From contig JAFCZJ010000023.1 of the NCBI GenBank assembly GCA_019314375.1, positions 1-42,464 on the forward strand: a DNA stretch of 42,464 nucleotides, given 5' to 3'. This stretch comes from Deltaproteobacteria bacterium (lineage in GTDB: Bacteria > Myxococcota > B64-G9). Made by a program: the position numbers and the translations under genes. The stretch's first letter is position 1, and each line of letters starts with the position of its first letter. The notes beneath the pieces are model-generated. The model was not told the DNA's origin. It saw only the letters and a program-made list of their open reading frames with translations, and did not search any database. Shown in pieces: positions 16,938 to 24,545 of the stretch.

Positions 16938-18461
16938 CTATCGTTCCAGCTTGATGTCCAAATCGCCGTCGGAATCCGGCCGAGGCTTGGGTTTGGGCTT
17001 GGGTTTGGGCTTCGGCTTGGGCCTCGGCTTCGGCTTGGGCTCAGGCTCAGGCGAAGTCCCAGGTTCTGCTTTGGGTTGGGGCGAAGTCCCAGGTTTTACC
17101 TGGGGCGAAGTCCCAAGTTTGGGTTGGGGCGAAGTCCCAAGCAAAACTTGGGGCTTGAGCAAATCAGCTTGGGTGTCGACTGAGGGTTCGGGTTTGTCTT
17201 CTCCCATGAAGGTCGTGACCACAAACCATCCGCTGGCGGCAAGCACCAACACCAGAAGGCCGATGACCGCCCAAGCGAGCCAGTTTGGTTTGCCCGTGTT
17301 TTGAGCTCCATAAGCGCGGCGGCCGGCCAAGAGATTTTTGGTGTTGGCCCCCGTGCCGATGGTCAGGTCCTCGAGTTGCATGTCCATTTCGTAGGACCCG
17401 GTGCGTTCCAATTTGGGTGCCGTCTCGTCATTGACGCCTGGCATGCCCGAGATGCTGCGTTTGATCTCGGTGATCTTCTTTCGGTCCACATCCATGTCGC
17501 CCGTGAAGACCATTTTCATGTATGCGGAAAGGTGGGCCGAGGTGGCCATGAGCCCCGTGTCCTGCATGAGCTTTTCGATGGCCAGGCGCATGCTGCGCGC
17601 ATCCTTGAATCGTTTGTTCCTGTCTTTTTGCAAGGCCTTGAGCACCAGCTTTTCTACCTGGCGGGGAACGCTCGGATCGATACGGGTGGGTGGCGGCACC
17701 ACGGAGCGAATGACGGCGTCCAGGGTGGCCAGCTCGCTGTCGCGCTTGAAGAGGCGACGGCCTGTGAGCAATTCGTACATGACCACGCCGAGGGCGAAGA
17801 TGTCGGAGCGGCCGTCCAAGTCCGCAGCGGACTGTATCTGCTCAGGCGACATGTAGGCGCATTTTCCCTTAAGCACACCCGACTGTGTTTTGCTCGCGCC
17901 GCTCATGGCTCGGGCGATGCCGAAGTCGACGATTTTCACCGTTCCGTCGAAAGTGACGAGGACGTTTTGCGGACTGATGTCTCGATGCACGATGCCCGCC
18001 GGTTTGCCGTCCGGATCTTTCCATTGATGCGCGTAGTACAGGCCTTCGCAGGTTTGGGCAGCCAATTGCAGGACCAAGTTCAAGGGAATGTGTTGGCCCA
18101 GGGAATAGTGCATGATGAGGAGGTTGCGCAGATCCTGCCCATGCACGTACTCCATGGCGATGTAGTAGGTCTCATCCACCTGGCCGAGGTCGAAGGTCTG
18201 GGCGATGTTCGGGTGGGTCAGGTTGGCGGCGATCCGGCCTTCGTCCAGGAACATCTGCACAAGGCCGGGTTCGTCAATGTAGATTTCCAGGATGGTTTTG
18301 ACGACCACCTGCTTCGAAAACCCGGAAATTCCCTTGCGTTCGGCAAGCCAAATCTCGCCCATGCCCCCACGAGCCAGTCGTTTTTGCAGGGTGTAGTCGC
18401 CGAACTTCTGACCTGTATCCAAAGCCGCCATGTACCTGTCCGCCAGCCAATATAGGCCCAT
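16938..18461 (-). CDS. Transmembrane Ser/Thr protein kinase with Pro-Lys periplasmic tail
   Basis: This 507-residue kinase (PknB/Hanks type) has a Gly loop LARGGMGEIWLA (29-40), Lys55 (VVVKTI), HRDISPQN (159-166), DFG (179-181) and SPE (205-207), so it should be active. A single transmembrane helix lies at 394-417. The outside tail (418-507) has four GTSPQ/GTSPE repeats and then a run of alternating Pro-Lys, ending DSDGDLDIKLER. No PASTA domain is present. The Pro-Lys run resembles the periplasm-spanning part of TonB, but the TonB C-terminal domain is absent. Start: the ATG at 18461 has AGAGG 9 bases upstream; the in-frame ATG at 18431 is an alternative. It precedes and probably shares an mRNA with the TPR-PEGA receptor. 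Confidence 0.93.
   Translation of the reverse strand: MGLYWLADRYMAALDTGQKFGDYTLQKRLARGGMGEIWLAERKGISGFSKQVVVKTILEIYIDEPGLVQMFLDEGRIAANLTHPNIAQTFDLGQVDETYYIAMEYVHGQDLRNLLIMHYSLGQHIPLNLVLQLAAQTCEGLYYAHQWKDPDGKPAGIVHRDISPQNVLVTFDGTVKIVDFGIARAMSGASKTQSGVLKGKCAYMSPEQIQSAADLDGRSDIFALGVVMYELLTGRRLFKRDSELATLDAVIRSVVPPPTRIDPSVPRQVEKLVLKALQKDRNKRFKDARSMRLAIEKLMQDTGLMATSAHLSAYMKMVFTGDMDVDRKKITEIKRSISGMPGVNDETAPKLERTGSYEMDMQLEDLTIGTGANTKNLLAGRRAYGAQNTGKPNWLAWAVIGLLVLVLAASGWFVVTTFMGEDKPEPSVDTQADLLKPQVLLGTSPQPKLGTSPQVKPGTSPQPKAEPGTSPEPEPKPKPRPKPKPKPKPKPKPRPDSDGDLDIKLER
17051..17139 (-). repeat. Four direct repeats encoding GTSP(Q/E) in the kinase tail
   Basis: GCGAAGTCCCA (plus strand) occurs at 17051, 17081, 17105 and 17129, spaced 30, 24 and 24 bases. 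Each copy encodes part of GTSP(Q/E). The array is coding and in frame. It continues towards 16975 as GGCTTGGGTTTG-type repeats encoding Pro-Lys. Copy number probably varies between strains and would change tail length. Confidence 0.85.
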
Positions 18462-18532
18462 TTTCTAGGGCCTCTAGGGTGCGCAGTGTTTCGGTATCGC
18501 AAAGCGTAACATCGGCTATTGCCCTTGGCAAA

Positions 18533-20683
18533 TCAGATGGATCTGCGTCGGGAGACCAGCCAAAGGCCTAAAAGCCAGAGCCAGGCTGCGTCTTTTGCGC
18601 CGGCCCCCTGGCATCCGCAGTCACCCGAGACCGTTCCGTCTGAGTCCTGGGATGCGCCACCATCTCCGATCGATGCGTCCGTGGTCCCCGCATCGATCCC
18701 CGCGTCTTCCATCCCCCCGTCGGGGGAGACTTGAGGGCTCTGTTCCACGGCGCCCAAATCAGGTAGTCCGTCGGGAACACGTTCTAATGAATCGTTGATG
18801 CCTGGGATGAGCAGACCCTGATCCCGCAGGCCATGTCCTTCGGCCAGACTGTAATCCCCTTGGGTCGGGCCGGTGAATTCGGGGAGCAGGTCAAAGCCGT
18901 ATTGCTCTAAACCCGTGGCGGCGGTGAAATCCGCCAGGCTGTCGTAACGTTGGTTTTCCCACTTGATGACGGGGCCCGAGTCGCTCCGATCGGTGAACAA
19001 GTTGTCGTAGTCCATGTCCACAGCGCCCAAGAAACCCGTGCCGCCATATTCGATGACGTAGCGCCTGGCCGACCAAATGTTGTTTTTACTCGTGAAAGGA
19101 CCGAAAGGCAGGGACGGCTCCATGGCCTGGGCGCTTTCGCTGTCGGCTGCCGGCAGCGCCGTGTTGTGGTAGGCCAGGATGGGACCGGAGGAGCCGTTGT
19201 TGAGTTTCAAAGCATGAGCCCGGTAGTCGACGATGAGGTTGGCCAGCAACCAGGTGGGGCCACGCTGGATGGGCGCCAAGGAGATGGCGTTATGTACCTC
19301 GAAGATTCGGTTGTCGAAGAACTTGACGTTGACGCAGGCTCCTTCCGGCTCCAGGGCGTCGTCGCCGATGTGGTGCATTTCATTGTCGTAGACGTCCGTG
19401 TTCCGAGCCGTTTGTGGATCCGGCGTGTCGGAGAACTCGCCGGTGTAAATGCCGTTGAATGGACCATCGATGAAGTTGCGTCGGATCACGTTGCCCGGCC
19501 CCCCGGTGACCGAGATGCCCGAGGCCTCACAAGTGTGAGCCTTGCAGGAGGACCAGGGCCAGGTCCAGACGCTGCTGTCTTCGATGCGACAGTTTTCCAC
19601 CCGATTGAAGGACGAAGAGCGGCGAATGCGTACCCCTGTGTTCATGTTGTGGATGTGGCAGTCTTGAACCCAAATGTGATGACTCTCGCGGATGTCCACA
19701 CCGAAACCGTTGTACTCTCCGTTGCCGTAGTGACGCATCTCGAAGCCCTTGATGACCACATGTTGCCGGCCATCCAGCAAGAAGCCGCCGGGCAGAATGG
19801 CTGCGTGAATGGGTCGACCATTGGGATTCGAGCCGTCGGGCAGGCGCAGGAATAGTCGCAAGGCCTGGTCGTCGACGAAGAAACCGCCGGCCAGGATGTC
19901 GGTCTGGCCCGATTGTCCGCCGTTCGCCGCCTGGAGATCAGCCAGGCTTTGGTAGTCGTAGATGCGCTCTCCGCCAATCGATAAATACCAGCAGGCCTGG
20001 TCGAAACCCGTGCTGTAAATATTCGCCCCTTCGTCCTGCCATGTTGTTTGGCCCTCGGCCAAGGTAGCGTCGCTGCCGTCCAAAATAGCGCCCGGCTCCG
20101 CGATGAAGAAGACGGGGTTGTCGGCCTGTCCTGAATGCTCCACCTGCAGGTGTTCCCTGTAGATACCCGGCCCCACATGCACGGTGGTGCCGGCGGTGGC
20201 CTCTTGTGCGGCTCGGTTGATGCTGGCGAAGGGCTCGGCTTGACTGCCCGGATTGTCGTCATCACCGCTTGTCGACGAGACGTAAATCTCGATGGGTGTC
20301 GTGGGTTCGGTGGGTGCGTCCGGGTGGGTGGAGATATTAATCTCCATTTGTGGCCCTGGGCTTGCGTTGTCGGGATCCTGCAGGCTGATCCGCAGCCGAT
20401 AACCGTGGGCCGCCTGCAAGAAGAACAAGGCACCTGCGAAATGGCTGTCGTCCTGTCGGAGGAGGGGGTGGGCCGGGTGCCAGGCCCCATCCGTGTCTTG
20501 GATCTCCAATTGGGCCGTGGCGTTCTCGTTGTCGTCGCCGTTGATGTCCAGTTCCACCACGGCGGTCTCGATGCTGCCTACGGCGCGGACCTCAACGATG
20601 CTTGATGCGTTTTGGGCCAGGACGGGGTTTGGCAGCATCAAGAATACGACCAAGCAAGCGGAGGAAAAACAGATGGTTTTCAT
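18533..20683 (-). CDS. Secreted beta-helix (pectin-lyase-fold) protein with MYXO-CTERM-like tail
   Basis: This 716-residue protein has a cleavable signal peptide (ending VLAQ). Residues about 105-200 match DUF1565 (IYVSSTSGDDDNPGSQAEPFASINRAAQEA). Residues about 200-560 form a right-handed parallel beta-helix (VVIKGFEMRHYGNGEYNG, DCHIHNMNTGVRIRRSSS, RNFIDGPFNGIYTGE), a fold that binds or cleaves polysaccharide. An Asp/Gly/Ala-rich linker leads to GDCGCQGAGAKDAAW, a hydrophobic segment and RRR, the layout of the MYXO-CTERM surface-sorting signal. ATG 20683 overlaps the TGA of the upstream hydrolase gene (ATGA), with GGAGG upstream, so translation is coupled. A catalytic residue cannot be assigned. 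Role in extracellular glycan processing is inferred. Confidence 0.88.
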   Translation of the reverse strand: MKTICFSSACLVVFLMLPNPVLAQNASSIVEVRAVGSIETAVVELDINGDDNENATAQLEIQDTDGAWHPAHPLLRQDDSHFAGALFFLQAAHGYRLRISLQDPDNASPGPQMEINISTHPDAPTEPTTPIEIYVSSTSGDDDNPGSQAEPFASINRAAQEATAGTTVHVGPGIYREHLQVEHSGQADNPVFFIAEPGAILDGSDATLAEGQTTWQDEGANIYSTGFDQACWYLSIGGERIYDYQSLADLQAANGGQSGQTDILAGGFFVDDQALRLFLRLPDGSNPNGRPIHAAILPGGFLLDGRQHVVIKGFEMRHYGNGEYNGFGVDIRESHHIWVQDCHIHNMNTGVRIRRSSSFNRVENCRIEDSSVWTWPWSSCKAHTCEASGISVTGGPGNVIRRNFIDGPFNGIYTGEFSDTPDPQTARNTDVYDNEMHHIGDDALEPEGACVNVKFFDNRIFEVHNAISLAPIQRGPTWLLANLIVDYRAHALKLNNGSSGPILAYHNTALPAADSESAQAMEPSLPFGPFTSKNNIWSARRYVIEYGGTGFLGAVDMDYDNLFTDRSDSGPVIKWENQRYDSLADFTAATGLEQYGFDLLPEFTGPTQGDYSLAEGHGLRDQGLLIPGINDSLERVPDGLPDLGAVEQSPQVSPDGGMEDAGIDAGTTDASIGDGGASQDSDGTVSGDCGCQGAGAKDAAWLWLLGLWLVSRRRSI

Positions 20684-22071
20684 GGTTTGATGGCCTCCAT
20701 CCAAACGACAATGTCTTCGATGACTTGCGGATCCACATGACCCGGTATCATGTACTCGGCGGGCAGGCTTTTGCCGTTTCCCGGCATGAAAAGATGATTG
20801 AGCGAGGCGTAAGTCTTGAAGGTGATGCGTTTCTGTTTGGACAGGCCTTGCTTCCAGCCGGAGAAATCCTTCATGGTGACTTGATAGTCTCGTTTTCCTT
20901 GCAGGATGAGCAAGGGCTGGGAAAGTTTGGCCGCTGTGCCTACCGGGTCCATGCCGCGCAGGTCCAAGGCGTAGGCCACCGACATATTGTAGGGCAGGGG
21001 TCCGTCTGGTTTGGCTTCGCTCAGCTTGGGATGCTGGTAGCGTTTGATTTGGGTTTGCAGCATGTCCAGGTGGGTTTGTTCTTTGTCGTCGATTGTTCCA
21101 TCCGAGCTGAAAAGGTAGCGGTGTTGCTGCAAGAGCAGTTCGCCAAAGGGGCGAGTGGTGCCGGCCAGTACGATGCCGCCCGCTACATGACCCTTGGGTG
21201 CTTCGGTCAGGATTTGCGGCAGGAGCATGCCCCCCAGGCTATGGCCCAAGATGAAGATTTTTTTGGGGTCCACCTGGTTTTGTTTGGCCATCAAGGCGGC
21301 TGCGGCCAGGGCATCATCTCGGCTCTCTTCTTTGGTGGTCAAGGTTGCGGCGTTCAGCTTTCGAGCATGGATTTTGGTGCGTTTGTCGTAACGCAAAACC
21401 GCCACGCCGCGGCTGGCCAGGCCCTCGGCCAAATCCCGAAAAGGCTTGTTGGGCCCCATGCTCTCATCCCGGTCGTTGGGTCCGGAGCCATGCACCAGGA
21501 CCAGGCCGGGGTGGGGGCCTGTGGCTTTGGGCAGGCAAAGGGTGCCGGGCAGAATCCAAGGCGCTTGGCCCACCTGGACTTCTTTGCAAGTGAAGCGATT
21601 CACCTGAGCATAGGGTGCGGGTTTGTATCGCCTGTCTCCCTTGAGAAAAAACAGGCCGCCGATTTCCTGTTTGGGGTTGAAGACCACCTTGGTGCTTAGC
21701 ATGCCCTTTTCAAAGCGGCAGGGCACAAAGACAATTTCCCAGGTGCCTTGGCGTTTTTTGCGGGGGGTCTCACGCTCGATGAATTTGCCCAGGGGGCCCG
21801 CGTGCTGGGCCCAGGCCATGGCCAGGGAGGCTTCGGGCAAGGCCTTTTGCATGGCTGCGTCAAAGTGGACCCGGGCCTTGTCAAAACGGCCAGCAGCCAG
21901 GTGCTCCACCAGGGCCTCAGCTCGTAGTTGCCTGGTTTTGGACGGATTTGTCGGGACTTCGTCCATTTTGGGTTTTGGGCTGTTGCTGGATTTGTCCTGC
22001 TCGCAGGCCAAGAAGACCAGGATTGAGAAGAAGGCCAAGAGGCATTTGGATTTTGGAATGGATTGGGTCAT
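20680..22071 (-). CDS. Lipoprotein alpha/beta hydrolase with N-terminal DUF3887-like domain
   Basis: This 463-residue protein has a signal peptide and lipobox (VFLAC). The N-terminal third (about 50-150) resembles DUF3887, which accompanies such hydrolases (ALVEHLAAGRFDKARVHFD). The rest is an alpha/beta hydrolase of the dienelactone/BAAT type: VLVHGSGPNDRDES (oxyanion region), ILGHSLGGM (Ser nucleophile), LQGKRDYQV (Asp) and SLNHLFMPG (His). Hydrolysis of an ester or acyl group in the envelope is inferred. I chose ATG 22071 because the signal peptide starts there; an in-frame ATG at 22122 adds a non-signal stretch. Neither has a strong ribosome site. The stop overlaps the start of the beta-helix gene. 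Confidence 0.87.
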   Translation of the reverse strand: MTQSIPKSKCLLAFFSILVFLACEQDKSSNSPKPKMDEVPTNPSKTRQLRAEALVEHLAAGRFDKARVHFDAAMQKALPEASLAMAWAQHAGPLGKFIERETPRKKRQGTWEIVFVPCRFEKGMLSTKVVFNPKQEIGGLFFLKGDRRYKPAPYAQVNRFTCKEVQVGQAPWILPGTLCLPKATGPHPGLVLVHGSGPNDRDESMGPNKPFRDLAEGLASRGVAVLRYDKRTKIHARKLNAATLTTKEESRDDALAAAALMAKQNQVDPKKIFILGHSLGGMLLPQILTEAPKGHVAGGIVLAGTTRPFGELLLQQHRYLFSSDGTIDDKEQTHLDMLQTQIKRYQHPKLSEAKPDGPLPYNMSVAYALDLRGMDPVGTAAKLSQPLLILQGKRDYQVTMKDFSGWKQGLSKQKRITFKTYASLNHLFMPGNGKSLPAEYMIPGHVDPQVIEDIVVWMEAIKP

Positions 22072-22213
22072 GGGGGCAAAGATAGCAGACGAAGTGGTTT
22101 CTGTGATCAAATTGTCACACATGTGAGGCTCAAGCCCGCTTTCCCTGGAATCCCTGTGGGGACGGAGTAGGTATAGGGCGTGGGAATTATAGAATATTTA
22201 TGCATTTGTGGAC

Positions 22214-22229
22214 TGGCACGGGCTTTGCT
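22214..22229 (+). promoter_or_regulatory. Consensus sigma-54 promoter (-24/-12)
   Basis: TGGCACG (22214-22220), 4 bases, then TTGCT (22225-22229): this matches the RpoN consensus TGGCACG-N4-TTGCW exactly, with GG and GC at the required spacing. The predicted start of transcription is about 22240, leaving a 5' leader of some 25 bases with GGAGGTAAGG before the ATG at 22266. The AT-rich region at 22185-22210 could allow bending for an enhancer-binding activator. Confidence 0.8.
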
Positions 22230-22265
22230 TAGTGAGGGTTACGATTTTCAATGGAGGTAAGGAAT

Positions 22266-23342
22266 ATGCGTTTGCAAAGTGGTGTCGTGACCTTGGTTTT
22301 GAGCCTGGGATTTCTGAGTTTGATGGCTGGCTGTGAGCCCGATGGCATTGAGGTGCAAGACAGCTTGGATTTTGATCTTTTCGGCCATGAATTGAATACT
22401 CCTTATGTGGAGGGGGCGGACATGAGCCTGTCCGTTTGGCGACAAGATGATGGCTCGGTTTCGGGCTGGAGTTTGCGAAGTGGTGATGGAGCGGTTTTTG
22501 AGATCAGCTCAGTCTGGGTGGATGACGGCGGAGAGACCTTGCGTGCACGCGCTGTCGCCCTGACTCCGGGATTGACCGAACTCACGGTATTGGACGCCAA
22601 GGGACGCACACGGGCCGTGCGCAGCGTTCGGGTCGAGCGGCCCGATTCCATACAGATGCTCCCGGCCGGTCTTTCGCGGGTCCGGCCTGAGTTGGCCCCG
22701 CGATTGGATCTTTCCGATTCCATCAGTGTGCTCTCCGGGGGCGCGGCCACTTTTGAGGTGGCGTATTTTAAAGACGAGGAGCGCCTTTTTGGCAACGGCG
22801 TACTTGACTTCGGCGAGGACCCGCCCGTACAGGCAAACAACGAACTCACATATCTCTTTCGAGATCGGGAGTGGTTGGTGGTCGAGCCCCTGGATGCAGG
22901 TGTGTTTTCCTTGCCCTTGCTGGTCAACGGTCAGGTCTTGGGTCATATGCAGGTGCGTTCGGTGGATGAGAGCGCCATCGACAGCATCGAGATCGTGGCT
23001 GAGGAAATTGAAGGCGCGGATGAGGGCGAGATGTTCTATTTGCTGGCTCGGGCCTTTGATGCCACAGGCGTGGAAATTTTCGGCATTGCCTTCGACTGGG
23101 AGATTGAGGGGGAAGAGCAGGCAGGCACAGGAGATCTGTATCACTATGCCTACAGCGAAGGGGCCTGGGTAGACGTGAGCGCCAACGCGGGAGATGCCTT
23201 CGACACGGTGGGCGTACAAATGGATGGCGGCTACGTCACCAGTTCCAACAACCTGGGCTGCGCTACCGCCCCGGGTGCAAGCGCCGGGCTGGGTCTTTTG
23301 GCCATGCTGGGCCTGGCCGTCCTCCGTCTGCGGAGGTGCTAG
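22266..23342 (+). CDS. Lipoprotein with MYXO-CTERM-like tail, under a sigma-54 promoter
   Basis: This 358-residue exported protein has a signal peptide with lipobox LMAGC. The body is beta-rich (Ig-like sandwiches): LSVWRQDDGSVSGWSLRSGD, ALTPGLTELTVLDAKGRTR and EIFGIAFDWEIEGEEQAG. It ends in GCATAPGAS followed by a hydrophobic segment and RLRRC, like the MYXO-CTERM tail. Having both a lipobox and this tail is unusual and suggests display on the cell surface. GGAGGTAAGG lies just upstream of ATG 22266, so I prefer it over the in-frame ATG at 22251. No enzymatic motif is seen. The sigma-54 promoter indicates activator-dependent expression, often tied to starvation, motility or development in Myxococcota. 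Confidence 0.85.
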   Translation: MRLQSGVVTLVLSLGFLSLMAGCEPDGIEVQDSLDFDLFGHELNTPYVEGADMSLSVWRQDDGSVSGWSLRSGDGAVFEISSVWVDDGGETLRARAVALTPGLTELTVLDAKGRTRAVRSVRVERPDSIQMLPAGLSRVRPELAPRLDLSDSISVLSGGAATFEVAYFKDEERLFGNGVLDFGEDPPVQANNELTYLFRDREWLVVEPLDAGVFSLPLLVNGQVLGHMQVRSVDESAIDSIEIVAEEIEGADEGEMFYLLARAFDATGVEIFGIAFDWEIEGEEQAGTGDLYHYAYSEGAWVDVSANAGDAFDTVGVQMDGGYVTSSNNLGCATAPGASAGLGLLAMLGLAVLRLRRC

Positions 23343-23368
23343 CGTTTCTCGATCAGGCAGCAGGCCGC

Positions 23369-24046
23369 TTAGGCCGTCAGGTTCATCGGCAGGACATAAT
23401 AGAGCAAGCAGAAAAAATGGCAGACGCTGCCCGCCAGGACGAAAAGATGCCAGATGGCGTGGTTGAAGGGCAGCTTTTTCCAGGCGTAGAAAACCACCCC
23501 ACCTGTGTAGAAAAGGCCGCCCGCGCCAAGCCAGATCAAGCCCCCCGTGGGCATGGTGTCGAGGAGGGGTTTGATGGCAACGACGGCCAACCAGCCCGTG
23601 CCGATGTAAGACCCGATGGTCAGCCAGCGATAGCGGTCCATGAAGTAGACTTCGAAGAAAATACCGGCGATGGAGAAACTCCAGATCAGGCCGAACATGG
23701 TCCAGCCCCAGCCGGGGCTCAAGGTCACCAGGCAGATGGGTGTGTAGGTACCGGCGATGAGCAGGAAGATGGCCGCGTGGTCGAAGGTGCGAAAGAGGCG
23801 CTTCAGTCGCTCAGAGCGGATGGCGTGATAAAAAGTCGAGGCCAGATACAGAAGAAGCAGGCAAGTTCCGTAGACACTGAAACTGACCACGCGCCAAACA
23901 TCGCCTTCCTGTCCCGAAAAAGTCACCAAGATGGCCAAGGCCGCCACGGCCAGGGCGGCACCGATGCCGTGGGTAAATGCATTGGCCAGTTCCTCGCCCC
24001 GGGTGTAACGGGCCAGGGTTTTCTCAGATGTCGCGGCGTCGGTCAT
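23369..24046 (-). CDS. HlyIII/YqfA family membrane protein
   Basis: This 225-residue protein has seven predicted transmembrane helices and the signature residues of the haemolysin-III/adiponectin-receptor superfamily: EELANAFTHGIG near the start, LASTFYHAI, FDHAAIFLLIAGTYTP in the middle and FNHAIWHLFVLAGSVCHF near the end. The conserved His and Asp residues form a metal site and suggest hydrolase activity on lipids in this superfamily, but the bacterial substrate is unknown. It ends 26 bases from the convergent sigma-54-driven gene and starts 19 bases after the OmpA-like gene on the same strand. Confidence 0.95.
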   Translation of the reverse strand: MTDAATSEKTLARYTRGEELANAFTHGIGAALAVAALAILVTFSGQEGDVWRVVSFSVYGTCLLLLYLASTFYHAIRSERLKRLFRTFDHAAIFLLIAGTYTPICLVTLSPGWGWTMFGLIWSFSIAGIFFEVYFMDRYRWLTIGSYIGTGWLAVVAIKPLLDTMPTGGLIWLGAGGLFYTGGVVFYAWKKLPFNHAIWHLFVLAGSVCHFFCLLYYVLPMNLTA

Positions 24047-24065
24047 GGGGCTTTTGTCTTTTCTA

Positions 24066-24545
24066 TTATTTTTTGGTGCGGGTCTTGATGATGAATTCCA
24101 CCCGCCGGTTGCTTGTTCGACCTTCTTCGGTGCGATTGCTGGCGATGGGGCGCTCTTCGCCGTAGCCCACGGCTTTCAATCGCGCGGCCTTGACCCCCAT
24201 TTTGATAAGAGCCAAGCGAACCGAATCGGCCCGTTCCTGGGTCATGCGCTTGTTGTATCCCCCGGAGCCTCGGGAATCCGTATGCACGCCGACCTCGACC
24301 AGGGTGAGATTCAAATGGGTTTCCAAGGTGGCGGCCACGCTGGCCAGCAACACCCGGGATTCGGGCAAGAGCTCAGCCGTGCGGCTTTTGAACAGAAGGG
24401 GCTTGCAAACGATTTGATGGCCTTTGATGGGCAGGACCTGGGCTTGAGTGTTTTCCTTGGGTTTTTGGTCGTCCGCCGCCGAGGGCAAAACCAGCAACAA
24501 AGTGCAGACTAAGATACCGAGTCGGATAAAGAGCATTGAGGTCAC
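24066..24545 (-). CDS. Small exported OmpA C-terminal-domain protein
   Basis: This protein of about 159 residues has a signal peptide (LGILVCTLLLVLPSAAD) and an OmpA-like peptidoglycan-binding domain: FKSRTAELLPESRVLL, VEVGVHTDSRGSGGYNKRMTQERADSVR and KAVGYGEERPIASN with the final RRVEFIIK. It should sit in the periplasm and hold on to peptidoglycan; no membrane barrel or lipobox is visible. The start is uncertain: GTG 24545 overlaps the stop of the preceding gene by four bases (GTGA) and has AAAGG upstream, while ATG 24536 is the alternative. Confidence 0.88.
   Translation of the reverse strand: MTSMLFIRLGILVCTLLLVLPSAADDQKPKENTQAQVLPIKGHQIVCKPLLFKSRTAELLPESRVLLASVAATLETHLNLTLVEVGVHTDSRGSGGYNKRMTQERADSVRLALIKMGVKAARLKAVGYGEERPIASNRTEEGRTSNRRVEFIIKTRTKK

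Noticed and set aside
17301..18455. 384-codon plus-strand open frame
   Set aside because: It is the antisense shadow of the kinase domain, which has all catalytic motifs.
20602..21699. 365-codon plus-strand open frame
   Set aside because: It is antisense to the lipoprotein hydrolase with an intact Ser-Asp-His set.
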